This document shows, in pieces, positions 36,400-44,582 of a DNA stretch of 64,000 nt. Each line of letters opens with the position of its first letter. The first letter of the stretch is position 1. Origin of the DNA: Beijerinckia indica subsp. indica ATCC 9039 (GTDB taxonomy: Bacteria; Pseudomonadota; Alphaproteobacteria; Rhizobiales; Beijerinckiaceae); contig NC_010581.1 of the NCBI RefSeq assembly GCF_000019845.1, positions 1 to 64,000 of the forward strand, in the 5' to 3' direction. The position numbers and the translations under genes are program-made. The notes below the pieces were generated by a model. It made no database searches. It was not told where the DNA came from and saw only the letters and a program-made list of their open reading frames with translations.

Positions 36400-36649
36400 A
36401 TGGTGCCGTATCGGGCTATAGCGTGGAATCGGTGGTTCCTATCCCGCGTGGTGGTATGCGATGGTCGGTGGTAATATCGGGCCATAGAGGGAAATCGGCG
36501 GGGCTGGCGGGCAGCGCCCGACGAAGATGAACCCTACGAAATCACCATAAGCCTATGACGAATATACCTATCTCTCAAATCATGCGGCAAGCGGCGGGTT
36601 TCGGCGGCCATGGCGGGCTATAGGTGGTTATGGCGCGCCATAGAGGGCT
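36400..36649. repeat. Degenerate spacer repeat R1
   Basis: Gap between TetR and a hydrolase operon (36259-36649) with no intact gene. It contains a stretch from 36505 closely resembling 38873-38925, and recurring CCATAGAGG and ATCGGCGG words (36482, 36493, 36640). On the plus strand both repeats can be read as the same C-terminal peptide WRAAPDEDExYEI followed by a stop, with mostly third-position differences. They look like decayed copies of one gene end. The parent gene is not recognised. Confidence 0.5.
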
Positions 36650-37558
36650 TCATGCTCCTGGATGATGCGATCCCTTCTTCGCCACGTCGCAGATCGCGTT
36701 GATCACCGTCTGGTCGAGTTCGGGTGGCAGGTCGTGTCCCATGCCTTCGATCGGCCTATGGATCGCGTTGGGGATTGAAAGCGCCGTATCGTGGCCGCAG
36801 GCTAGCGGGATCAGCGGATCGACGGTCCCATGAATGACGAGCGCAGGCGCGGTGATCGTCGCCAGACGCGCGCGCCGGTCTCCCGCCACCGCCATGGCCG
36901 CGATCTGCCGCGCGATCCCGGCCGGATCATAGCAGCGTCCCGCTTCTTCCAGCAGAAGGGCACGATGGACGTCCTCGTCGAACGGATAGGCCGTTCCGGC
37001 AATCCTGCGCGCGAAGGCGAGACGCACCGCCAGAAAGCCGTCCGGATCGACAGCGGGATCGGGCGCGGGACGCATCATCATCGCCATCATATCGGGGGCC
37101 GCCTGAGGCAGGGCCGGATTGCCCGTGCTCGACATGATCGAGGTTAGCGAAAGGACACGGTCGGCATGTTCGCTCGCCAGGACCTGCGCGATCATGCCGC
37201 CCATCGACCGGCCAACGGCATGGACCCGCGCGATGCCGAGCGCGTCGAGGAGACCGGTGGCATCGGCCGCCATGTCGTGAAGCGTATAGGGAACATCGGG
37301 CCGTCGCCCCGCCATCAGCGCGACGGCCAGCGCCCCGAAATCCGGCGGGGCCGAAGCACTGAAATGCGTGGAGCAGCCGGCATCCCGGTTGTCGAAGCGG
37401 ATGACGCGATACCCCATTGCGGCGAGCGCTTCGCAAAAGGGCACCGTCCACCGGAGCATCTGTGCTCCAAGCCCGGAGATCAGAAGGATGGTTTCATCTG
37501 TGGAATTGCCGAAACTGTCCCAAGCCAGTTCAATGTCGTTGGCTTTCGTCCGGGTCAT
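36650..37558 (-). CDS. Alpha/beta hydrolase
   Basis: 302-residue hydrolase of the aclacinomycin-methylesterase/epoxide-hydrolase-like group. It begins MTRTKANDIELAWDSFG. Features are LLISGLGAQMLRW, VIRFDNRDAGCSTHF, nucleophile elbow AVGRSMGGMIAQ with the catalytic Ser, APALVIHGTVDPLIPL with the likely Asp, and GMGHDLP with the likely His. The ATG overlaps the stop of the DUF1330 gene by four bases. Last gene of a three-gene coupled operon. Confidence 0.9.
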   Translation of the reverse strand: MTRTKANDIELAWDSFGNSTDETILLISGLGAQMLRWTVPFCEALAAMGYRVIRFDNRDAGCSTHFSASAPPDFGALAVALMAGRRPDVPYTLHDMAADATGLLDALGIARVHAVGRSMGGMIAQVLASEHADRVLSLTSIMSSTGNPALPQAAPDMMAMMMRPAPDPAVDPDGFLAVRLAFARRIAGTAYPFDEDVHRALLLEEAGRCYDPAGIARQIAAMAVAGDRRARLATITAPALVIHGTVDPLIPLACGHDTALSIPNAIHRPIEGMGHDLPPELDQTVINAICDVAKKGSHHPGA

Positions 37559-38016
37559 GAACTTGTTCCATTCGGACTGAGAGGGAGCCGCAATTCGGAG
37601 AGGGGCAGAAGACGCGAATCCTCGATGGCTGCCGCGCGATGACCAAGACCGACGAGATATCCCTCGTTGCCAGCAAAGGAGAGGAAGGACGCGACGCTCG
37701 CCTGCCGGACCAGCATCGCCATGTCCCACCGCTCGTCGGCGGGACCGATCAGGAACCCTCCGCCCGCCCCGAGAAACAGAACATCGCCCCCAGTTTCGCG
37801 CAAATAGGGCAGCGTATGCCGGACATAGCGGTTGAAGGCCTCGGCGCCGCTGATCGGCATGGCGGGCGCCAGTTCGGGATGGGCGGAATAGTCGGCGGCA
37901 TCCCTGAACTTAAGCAGATTGAGCATCGCAATGGGACCGGTAAGGCCGCGCTGCATGAACAGCCGGCCGGCTTCCTGTGTCGGCTCGATATACGAAAGGG
38001 GTTCGGACCTGCTCAT
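37555..38016 (-). CDS. DUF1330-like protein
   Basis: 153-residue protein starting MSRSEPLSYIEPTQEAGRLF. GPIAMLNLLKFRDAADYSAHPEL and the end of the dimeric ferredoxin-like fold (ASVASFLSFAGNEGYLVGLGHRAAAIEDSRLLP) are characteristic of DUF1330 and related NIPSNAP-like proteins. ATG 38016 overlaps the upstream stop and its own stop overlaps the next start. Biochemical function not known. Confidence 0.82.
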   Translation of the reverse strand: MSRSEPLSYIEPTQEAGRLFMQRGLTGPIAMLNLLKFRDAADYSAHPELAPAMPISGAEAFNRYVRHTLPYLRETGGDVLFLGAGGGFLIGPADERWDMAMLVRQASVASFLSFAGNEGYLVGLGHRAAAIEDSRLLPLSELRLPLSPNGTSS

Positions 38017-38675
38017 TGGCGTTTTTCCCCTGTCGTTCGGTCTTGATCCGGGTGAGTGGAAGAGCCGAAGGCGAGGCGCATGGCATAGGCCCGGATGTCC
38101 TCCGGCCAAGCCGCGATCCGCTCCTCCAACGCGGAGCGGTTGTCCGCGAAAAGGGCGCGCGTCGCCTCCTCGTAGCCGTGCAGGTCACCGGCGATCGCCT
38201 GCATGAATCGATACGCGGCCTCCTGCGCCGCCCGCCTTTGCTGGCGCGGATGCAGCGCCTTGCGGGCATCGTCCACGAGACGCCGCAGTGTCGCCGACGC
38301 GCCGCCCGGCTGGGTCGCTAGCCACTCCCATTGCCGCGGCAGCAAGGTTACTTCGCGGGCGACAACGCCCAGTTTCGGCCGCCCGCGGCCCCTCTGCCCG
38401 TCCTCTGGTTCCCCATTGCCGGAGGTCGCATCGGCTTTGGGACGATAGCGACCCGCATGCGGTTTTGGAGGCTCGGAGAGCCGCTCGAGAATCTCCGCAT
38501 CGCTGCCGCGTAGATCGAGATCGACGACACAGCCTGTCGCATCGTCGAACACGAGGACCGCATCCGCCGTCCCGGCGGACCGCGCGACCGCAATGGCCAC
38601 ATCCGCCAGCGGACCGGAAAACAGCAATTGCCGGCCAGTGAAAGCCGTGCAGGGTTTGGTCAGGGAATCGGACAT
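38013..38675 (-). CDS. DUF2239 family protein
   Basis: 220-residue protein. It has an N-terminal beta-rich part (CTAFTGRQLLFSGPLADVAIAV, then AVLVFDDATGCVVDLDLRG). A Pro/Gly/Arg linker leads to REVTLLPRQWEWLATQPGGASATLRRLVDDARK, which looks like a DNA-associated helical region. This layout is DUF2239. First gene of the coupled operon. ATG 38675 chosen; ATG 38696 would add seven residues. Role unknown. Confidence 0.82.
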   Translation of the reverse strand: MSDSLTKPCTAFTGRQLLFSGPLADVAIAVARSAGTADAVLVFDDATGCVVDLDLRGSDAEILERLSEPPKPHAGRYRPKADATSGNGEPEDGQRGRGRPKLGVVAREVTLLPRQWEWLATQPGGASATLRRLVDDARKALHPRQQRRAAQEAAYRFMQAIAGDLHGYEEATRALFADNRSALEERIAAWPEDIRAYAMRLAFGSSTHPDQDRTTGEKRQ

Positions 38676-38706
38676 ATCGCGCTCGCCAGAATGCATGCGC
38701 TATTAA

Positions 38707-38744
38707 TACCCGGGTGAAATATCACCGTCAATTATGTCCGGGTA
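38707..38744. promoter_or_regulatory. Candidate operator upstream of the DUF2239 operon
   Basis: Inverted repeat TACCCGG (38707-38713) / CCGGGTA (38738-38744) enclosing a second small palindrome GGTGAAATATCACC. It lies about 30 bases upstream of the DUF2239 start. The regulator is not identified. Confidence 0.5.
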
Positions 38745-38859
38745 ATATACGACTACTTTATCGGACGGCTGGTTCACCGCACGAAGTTCCGCCCTTGATC
38801 GAAAGGGATATGGAAGGAAACCGGGGGCGTTCGGCGGTAAGCCGTTCTTAAAATGGGCC

Positions 38860-39005
38860 ATTTCGGCCAAGATGGCGGGCAGCGCCCGATGAAGACGAGA
38901 ACTATGAGATCGTTATAACCATCTGATATTTATGTGGATACTCATGGTAATGCGGAAATTGGCGGTTTTCAGCGGCATTTAGGTAGCTGATGGCGGCCAT
39001 AGTGG
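38860..39005. repeat. Degenerate spacer repeat R2
   Basis: Part of the 38676-39216 gap. Block 38873-38925 matches R1 and encodes the same short tail WRAAPDEDExYEI with stop. Further similarity continues through GCGGCATTTAG...GGCCATAGTGG. No gene in the remaining spacer. Confidence 0.5.
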
Positions 39006-39216
39006 ACGTTCGACGGGACATTTCCGCTAAGCCTTCTCATTGCTGCCAATCAGTCAATCTCCGGCCCTGGGCACCCGGAGCCACTATTGGCATGAGCCTG
39101 GCTGGGCCAAAACCACGATTGGCGTCGCAAGCAAAAGCGGTGGCGCCCTGCGCCAATGCTTCCGCATATTTCGCCTGCCATTCTTGTTCGCCTTCGTAGC
39201 AACAAGGATCAACAGT

Positions 39217-40068
39217 ATGTCGGAAAAAATCTGGTTCATCACAGGTGCATCGAGGGGCTTTGGCCGCATCTGGGCCGAAGCTGCGCTTGAACGTGGCGAC
39301 AAAGTTGCCGCCACAGCCCGCAATACGGAAAGCCTTTCGGAGCTAGCCAGCCGTTTCGGCGATAAGGTGTTGCCTCTTCAGCTTGACGTCACCGATGCAG
39401 ATGGCGTCAGGCGAGCAGTCGCAGACGCGCACCGGCACTTCGGGCGGCTGGACGTTGTCCTGAACAACGCAGGATATGCATTGGTCGGCGCGATCGAGGA
39501 AGTCGATGAGAAGGATCTTCGCGCCGAGCTGGACACCAATGTGTTCGGAATGCTCCGCGTCATCCAGGCTTCTCTTCCCTATCTGCGGGCGCAGGGGAGT
39601 GGTCACATCGTCAGCGTTTCTAGCGTGGCAGGCATCGTCGCCAATCCGATCGCAGGCGCCTACAACATGTCGAAATGGGCAGTCGAAGCGATGCACGAGG
39701 CGCTTGCCCAGGAAGTCGAAGGCTTTGGCATCAAGGTGACGCTGATCGAGCCCGGCGCTTATGCCACAGATTTTGCCAGCGCCACCTCCCTCAAGATTTC
39801 AGAAGGCCTTGAGGCTTATGCCCCACTGCGGGAGCAAGCGTTCACAGCCGGAGCGAAGATGGAATTCGGCGATCCGCGTGCGACAGCTGCGGCCATCCTG
39901 AAGCTGGTGGATGTGGAAACGCCGCCGTTGCGTTTTTTCCTCGGCACGGAAGGTCTGCCAGTGGCACGCGCGGCCTATTCAGCGCGGCTTTCCGCCTGGG
40001 AGGCATGGGAGGCCGAATCCAACGCCGCTCAGGGCAACGGCAAACAGCACACCATAGCGACGCTGTAA
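39217..40068 (+). CDS. Short-chain dehydrogenase/reductase
   Basis: 283-residue SDR. It starts MSEKIWFITGASRGFGRIWAEAAL, with NNAGYALVGAIEEV, catalytic Ser in VSVSSVAGI and Tyr/Lys in GAYNMSKWAVEA. The C-terminus is typical: FFLGTEGLPVARAAYSARLSAWEAWE. ATG 39217 has AAGGA nearby; a longer upstream frame from 39040 is unconserved. A DUF2147 gene follows. A diverged copy of its C-terminal end is found at about 40650-40735. Substrate unknown. Confidence 0.92.
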   Translation: MSEKIWFITGASRGFGRIWAEAALERGDKVAATARNTESLSELASRFGDKVLPLQLDVTDADGVRRAVADAHRHFGRLDVVLNNAGYALVGAIEEVDEKDLRAELDTNVFGMLRVIQASLPYLRAQGSGHIVSVSSVAGIVANPIAGAYNMSKWAVEAMHEALAQEVEGFGIKVTLIEPGAYATDFASATSLKISEGLEAYAPLREQAFTAGAKMEFGDPRATAAAILKLVDVETPPLRFFLGTEGLPVARAAYSARLSAWEAWEAESNAAQGNGKQHTIATL

Positions 40069-40124
40069 GAGCCGCTCGATCACAGACAGCCGGGCCATGC
40101 GGCCAAACAACGAGGATCGACTTC

Positions 40125-40589
40125 ATGCACACATTGACGGCATCCCGCCGATCGCTGCTTTTCGGGGCGTTGGCCATGACAACCTTGGCCATAGCTGGCC
40201 CCGCGTTCGCTCAACAGACATCGCAAGACGCCATACTTGGCAAATGGGCAGCAGATGACGGCAGCGTAAAGCTTGAGATGTTCAAATCGGGAGCGGAGTT
40301 TTGGGCTCATCTTCTCTTCGGCAATCAGATCATGGAAGCCGACAATACGACGTTCAAGAAAGACACCAAGAACCCCGATCCTACGCTACGAAGCCACTCC
40401 CTCGAGAACATCGTATTCATCCACGGACTGCATTGGGATAACGGCGAATGGACCGGGGGCTCGCTTTATGACGCCTCGTCCGGCAGCACCTATAAGTGCA
40501 AAGTCGAAATGAAGGGCAACAAGATGTTGCTCAGAGGCTATCTCGGCATTTCTCTTCTGGGGCAGACCCGGGAATTTCACCGCTTTTGA
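40125..40589 (+). CDS. Exported DUF2147 protein
   Basis: 154-residue periplasmic protein. The signal peptide is RRSLLFGALAMTTLAIAGPAFAQ. The mature part begins TSQDAILGKWAADDGSVKLEMFKSG and contains the DUF2147 pattern ending GNKMLLRGYLGISLLGQTREFHRF. ATG 40125 has GAGGA about eight bases upstream. Same direction as the preceding SDR, gap 56 bases, so they may be co-transcribed. Function unknown. Confidence 0.87.
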   Translation: MHTLTASRRSLLFGALAMTTLAIAGPAFAQQTSQDAILGKWAADDGSVKLEMFKSGAEFWAHLLFGNQIMEADNTTFKKDTKNPDPTLRSHSLENIVFIHGLHWDNGEWTGGSLYDASSGSTYKCKVEMKGNKMLLRGYLGISLLGQTREFHRF

Positions 40590-40639
40590 AGCCACGCCGC
40601 CCCCGCGTCGCCACGGCGAACTTGGGGGCGGCAGGCCAT

Positions 40640-40740
40640 TTACCTGGAAGCCGAAACTGCACGACGGCATGCCGGCCGCACGGACCGCTTATGCCGCTCG
40701 TCTGGTTAAGTGGAAAGCTTGGGCGCAATCGTCCGTGGCA
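40640..40740 (+). pseudogene. Remnant of an SDR C-terminus
   Basis: In frame, the region reads KLHDGMPAARTAYAARLVKWKAWAQSS. This resembles the end of the SDR at 39217 (LPVARAAYSARLSAWEAWEAES), with about half the residues matching and many third-base differences. No start or Rossmann part is present. Probably a leftover from an older SDR copy. The rest of 40590-41077 has no supported gene. Confidence 0.45.
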
Positions 40741-41077
40741 ATCCTTGCGGGATCGTTCTGGCATCTGCGGACCGGAGGCTCTTTCTATCAGTTCACCTAC
40801 GGCCCGCGCTGCCCTGTTCCACGACCCATCCCCGATCGGCTCGGCCTCAAGGCGAGCTTCGTCGGCAAGACAATGCAGAACGTCCCGCCTGCCGCCGTCT
40901 ATCGCATTGTCCACCGTCCTCCTTTTAGTGCTCCGGCCCCATTGGCGGCGTCAGATGACGGCAAGACCGGCTAGGCCATCGTCCTTCTTGCGCTCGGTAA
41001 CAGCTTCATGGGGGGCATCACTTGCTGCGAAGTACGTTGTCGAGGGACTCGGAGCGGGCACATTGCGTCAACGCGTT

Positions 41078-41123
41078 GGCGTAATGTGCAAATTTTATGG
41101 CATAAAGAGCCAATGTGATGGCG
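41078..41123 (+). promoter_or_regulatory. Cassette upstream element, copy B
   Basis: Matches 31755-31800 base for base over most of 46 positions, including TGGCATAAA and GCCAATG. Core inverted repeat TGGC-N7-GCCA. It ends 87 bases before the SDR start, nearly the same spacing as copy A. Confidence 0.65.
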
Positions 41124-41210
41124 TGTTGGCTTAGCTACTTATCGTCCAGAAGACATTGCCGCCGTGCCAGGGCAGCAAAAGCAATCGGTTCGAACAAAAG
41201 GAACTACGCC

Positions 41211-42062
41211 ATGACCACAAAAGTCGCACTCGTTACCGGCGCCTCATCGGGCATCGGCGAGTCCACCGCCCTCAAACTTAAGGAGCTTGGCTGCACGGTC
41301 TATGGCGCGGCCCGCCGCGTTGACCGGATGCAACACCTGACCAAGTCCGATATCCGGATTTTGGCGATGGACGTCACCGATGACGCCTCGATGCAGGCTG
41401 GCATCGACAAGATCATCGCCGAGGAGGGCCGGATCGATGTGCTCGTCAACAATGCCGGATACGGCTCCTACGGCGCAGTCGAGGACGTGCCGATAGAGGA
41501 GGCGCGCGCCCAGTTCGAGGTCAACGTCTTCGGCGCCGTCCGGCTAATCCAGCTTGCCCTGCCGCATATGCGGGCGCAGCGTTCGGGCACGATCGTCAAC
41601 ATCACCTCGATGGGCGGCAAGATCCACACCCCGCTCGGCGCCTGGTATCACGGCACCAAATTCGCGCTGGAGGCGATCAGCGATTGCCTGCGCATGGAAG
41701 TGCAGCCCTTCGGGATCGACGTCGTCGTAATCGAACCGGGTGGCATCAAGACGGAGTGGGCCGGTATAGCCGCTGACAAGTTGCGCCAGACTTCGGGTCA
41801 CGGCCTCTATGCCGCGCAGGCCAATGCCATGGCGCAATCCATGATCGGCGACGCCAGCGTCAAGCGCCAGTCACCGCCGCAGATCATTGCGGACACGATC
41901 GCCAAGGCCGTGACTGCGTCCAAGCCAAAGACCCGTTATGCGATCGGTTTCGGGGCAAAGCCGATGATCTTCATGCGCGGCATCCTGTCCGACCGCGCCT
42001 TCGACGGCATGATGCGGACGGCGACCGGCATCTCCAAAGCCTTGAAGGGCCAGAAGGTTTAG
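41211..42062 (+). CDS. Short-chain dehydrogenase/reductase, cassette B
   Basis: 283-residue paralogue of the SDR at 31894 with the same motifs (TGASSGIGE, NNAGYGSYG, NITSMGGK, WYHGTKFA). It differs mainly in the first 70 residues and after residue 200, and ends five residues later (KALKGQKV). Two DNA stretches of 71 and 92 bases are identical to copy A. ATG 41211 is preceded by AAGGAAC. An aldehyde dehydrogenase follows after 14 bases, so the pair may oxidise an alcohol to an acid. Confidence 0.93.
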   Translation: MTTKVALVTGASSGIGESTALKLKELGCTVYGAARRVDRMQHLTKSDIRILAMDVTDDASMQAGIDKIIAEEGRIDVLVNNAGYGSYGAVEDVPIEEARAQFEVNVFGAVRLIQLALPHMRAQRSGTIVNITSMGGKIHTPLGAWYHGTKFALEAISDCLRMEVQPFGIDVVVIEPGGIKTEWAGIAADKLRQTSGHGLYAAQANAMAQSMIGDASVKRQSPPQIIADTIAKAVTASKPKTRYAIGFGAKPMIFMRGILSDRAFDGMMRTATGISKALKGQKV

Positions 42063-42076
42063 TCGGAGTCTCTGCG

Positions 42077-43486
42077 ATGCGCGATATCCTGAAGAACTAC
42101 ATTGATGGCGCCTGGGTCGCTTCAGCTGGAGTTGATACGCGGGACATCATCAATCCCGCCACTGGCCAAGTGTCGGGCCGAATGGCGCTCAGTACGGCCG
42201 AGGACGTCAAGCGTGCAGTGGCTGTCGCGCGGCAGGCGTTCGCGGGCTATTCCCGGACAAGCGTGGAGGAACGCGCGACCCTGCTGAACCGCATCGCCGA
42301 GGTTCATGAGGCGCGCGCGGAGGACATGGCGCAGGCGGTGACGCTGGACATCGGCATGCCGATCGCCTTCGCCCGCATGACCGTCGGTGCGGGCACTGGA
42401 CAGTTCCGCTTTCTTGCCAAGGCGATCGGCGATTATCCTTTTGCCCTCGTTCAGGGAGGAACCCGGATCGTAAAAGAGCCGATCGGCGTCGCCGGATTGA
42501 TCCCGCCATGGAACTATCCCTCGCTCCAATCGGCGGAAAAGATCGCACCCGCGCTCGCCGCCGGTTGCACGATGATCCTGAAGCCGGGCACGCCCTACAC
42601 CAATCAGGTCCTGGCCGAGATTCTCGACGAGGCCGGCGTGCCGAAAGGCGTGTTCAACCTCGTCAACGGGCGGGGTTCGGTGATCGGCATGGCGTTCAGC
42701 CGCCACCCGGATGTCGATATGATCGCCTTCACCGGTTCGACCGGCGTGGGAATCCAGGTGCAGAAGGATGCCGCCGAGACGGTCAAGCGCGTCAGCCTGG
42801 AGCTTGGCGGCAAGTCACCGCACATCATTTTGCCGGACGCCGATTTCGAAGCAGCCGCGAAGGGCGCCGTCGCCAAGGTCATGAGCAACTCCGGCCAGAC
42901 CTGCGCCGCGCCCACGCGCACCTTGGTTCCGCGTGCCCACAAGGCCGAACTCGAGGCGATGATCCGCACGGCGGCCGAGGCAATCCGGGTCGGCGATCCG
43001 CTGACCGACGTCGATATGGGTCCGGTCGCTAACGAAGCCCAGTGGCACACGGTGCAGCGTTACATCCAGTCGGGCATCGACGAGGGCGCGACGCTGCTTG
43101 CCGGCGGCCCCGGTCATCCCGAGGTGGCGGACGAAGGCTGGTTCGCGCGCCCGACCGTCTTTGCCGATGTCCGCAACGATATGACGGTTGCTCGCGAGGA
43201 AATCTTCGGGCCGGTCATGTCGCTGATCGCCTATGACACGGTGGACGAGGCGGTCGAGATCGCCAATGACACGCCCTATGGCCTTGCCGCCTATGTCGAC
43301 GGTAGCGACGACAAGACCGTCCAGGACGTGGCATCCCGCCTGCGGGCGGGACAGGTGATTCTCAATGGCGCGCAGCCCGACCTCCAGGCGCCGTTCGGTG
43401 GCTACAAACAGTCAGGCAACGGCCGCATCTGGGGGCTGGCGGGTCTTGAAGAATATCTTGAGACCAAGGCGATCGTGGGAGTCTGA
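42077..43486 (+). CDS. NAD(P)-dependent aldehyde dehydrogenase, cassette B
   Basis: 469-residue aldehyde dehydrogenase. The N-terminus KNYIDGAWVASAG is typical. Cofactor segment GVAGLIPPWNYPSLQ, IAFTGSTGVGIQVQ, catalytic Glu in VSLELGGKSPHII, catalytic Cys in SNSGQTCAAPTRTL, and C-terminal APFGGYKQSGNGR are all present. GGAG lies eight bases upstream. Its stop overlaps the AraC start region (TGATG). It is absent from cassette A, so it was gained in B or lost from A. Likely oxidises the aldehyde made by the SDR; inference. Confidence 0.94.
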   Translation: MRDILKNYIDGAWVASAGVDTRDIINPATGQVSGRMALSTAEDVKRAVAVARQAFAGYSRTSVEERATLLNRIAEVHEARAEDMAQAVTLDIGMPIAFARMTVGAGTGQFRFLAKAIGDYPFALVQGGTRIVKEPIGVAGLIPPWNYPSLQSAEKIAPALAAGCTMILKPGTPYTNQVLAEILDEAGVPKGVFNLVNGRGSVIGMAFSRHPDVDMIAFTGSTGVGIQVQKDAAETVKRVSLELGGKSPHIILPDADFEAAAKGAVAKVMSNSGQTCAAPTRTLVPRAHKAELEAMIRTAAEAIRVGDPLTDVDMGPVANEAQWHTVQRYIQSGIDEGATLLAGGPGHPEVADEGWFARPTVFADVRNDMTVAREEIFGPVMSLIAYDTVDEAVEIANDTPYGLAAYVDGSDDKTVQDVASRLRAGQVILNGAQPDLQAPFGGYKQSGNGRIWGLAGLEEYLETKAIVGV

Positions 43487-43488
43487 TG

Positions 43489-44523
43489 ATGGCACAGGTC
43501 GACAAGTGCAAGATCCCGCAGGCGTTCTGGCGGGCAGCTGAGCAGTTCGACATCCCGTCGGCCGCGCTGTTGCGGCAGGCGCGGCTGCCGGCAACGCTTC
43601 ATCTGGGCACACAAGTCTTCGTCACCACGGCGCAGTATTTCTCGCTGATGCAGGCGATGGCGGACCTGTCCGGCGACTCCGCGCTTGGCATCCGAATGGT
43701 GCAATCCGTCGATACGGCGGTCCATCCGCCGTCGAGCCTCGCCGCCTTCTATGCCCGCGACTATCGCGACGGGCTGACCCGGCTCGCACGGTTCAAGCGC
43801 CTGTGCACCCCAGAGCAGTTGCAGGTCGTCGAGGCGGGTGGCGACTGCACCATCTCCACCGAATGGCCCTTCGCCGCGGCAGCCGAACCCAGCATATCCG
43901 TCGATATTACTTTCGCCACGTTGGTAGAACTGGGACGGCGCGCTACCGGGCGTACCATCGTGCCACGTCGGTTGGAGCTGACCCGGCCGGGACCGATAGA
44001 CGCAATTCATGCGGAATATTTCGGCTGCCCGATCCGTACCAAGGCCCCGCGGAACCTTTTGGTGCTCGACGCCGCCGATCTCGATCGTCCGTTCCCGGGA
44101 CACAATCCCGAGATGCTGGAGATGCTGACGCCGGCCCTCGGGGCGGCGCTCGGTGAGTTGGAGGCGCAGAGTTCGATCGCCGAACAGGTGAAGATCGTGG
44201 TGAAACGCAGTTTGGCGAGCGGCCAGCCCGGCCTCTCCGACGTGGCAAAGCAACTCGGCATGAGCGATCGAACCCTCCAGCGGCGTATCACCGAGGAAGG
44301 ATCGACCTTTCGTGATCTGCTGTCGGAAGCTCGCCGGGATCTTGGTCGCCATCTCCTGACCGACCCCGCCACGGACATCGATGAAGTGGCCTGCCTGCTC
44401 GGCTATCAGGACACCACGTCCTTCTACCGCGCTTTCCGGGAATGGGAAGGCATGCCGCCGAACCGCTGGCGCGAGACGAATATGAACAGGCCCCGCGCAC
44501 TTGAAACCGCCGGTCTCCATTGA
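43489..44523 (+). CDS. AraC family transcriptional regulator, cassette B
   Basis: 344-residue paralogue of the regulator at 32743. It has the same ligand domain (FWRAAEQFDIPSAALLRQA) and the same C-terminal helix-turn-helix pair (LSDVAKQLGMSDRTLQRRI, IDEVACLLGYQDTTSFYRAF). It is more diverged from copy A than the SDR genes are, especially in the middle, so ligand specificity may differ. ATG 43489 is preferred over 43486 for spacing to GGGAG. Probably acts at the element 41078-41123. Confidence 0.93.
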   Translation: MAQVDKCKIPQAFWRAAEQFDIPSAALLRQARLPATLHLGTQVFVTTAQYFSLMQAMADLSGDSALGIRMVQSVDTAVHPPSSLAAFYARDYRDGLTRLARFKRLCTPEQLQVVEAGGDCTISTEWPFAAAAEPSISVDITFATLVELGRRATGRTIVPRRLELTRPGPIDAIHAEYFGCPIRTKAPRNLLVLDAADLDRPFPGHNPEMLEMLTPALGAALGELEAQSSIAEQVKIVVKRSLASGQPGLSDVAKQLGMSDRTLQRRITEEGSTFRDLLSEARRDLGRHLLTDPATDIDEVACLLGYQDTTSFYRAFREWEGMPPNRWRETNMNRPRALETAGLH

Positions 44524-44582
44524 AGCGGCCAAGCAGTGCAAGAAGGTCAGGATTACGATCCGCCTCGAAAAGGTGCAGCCAG

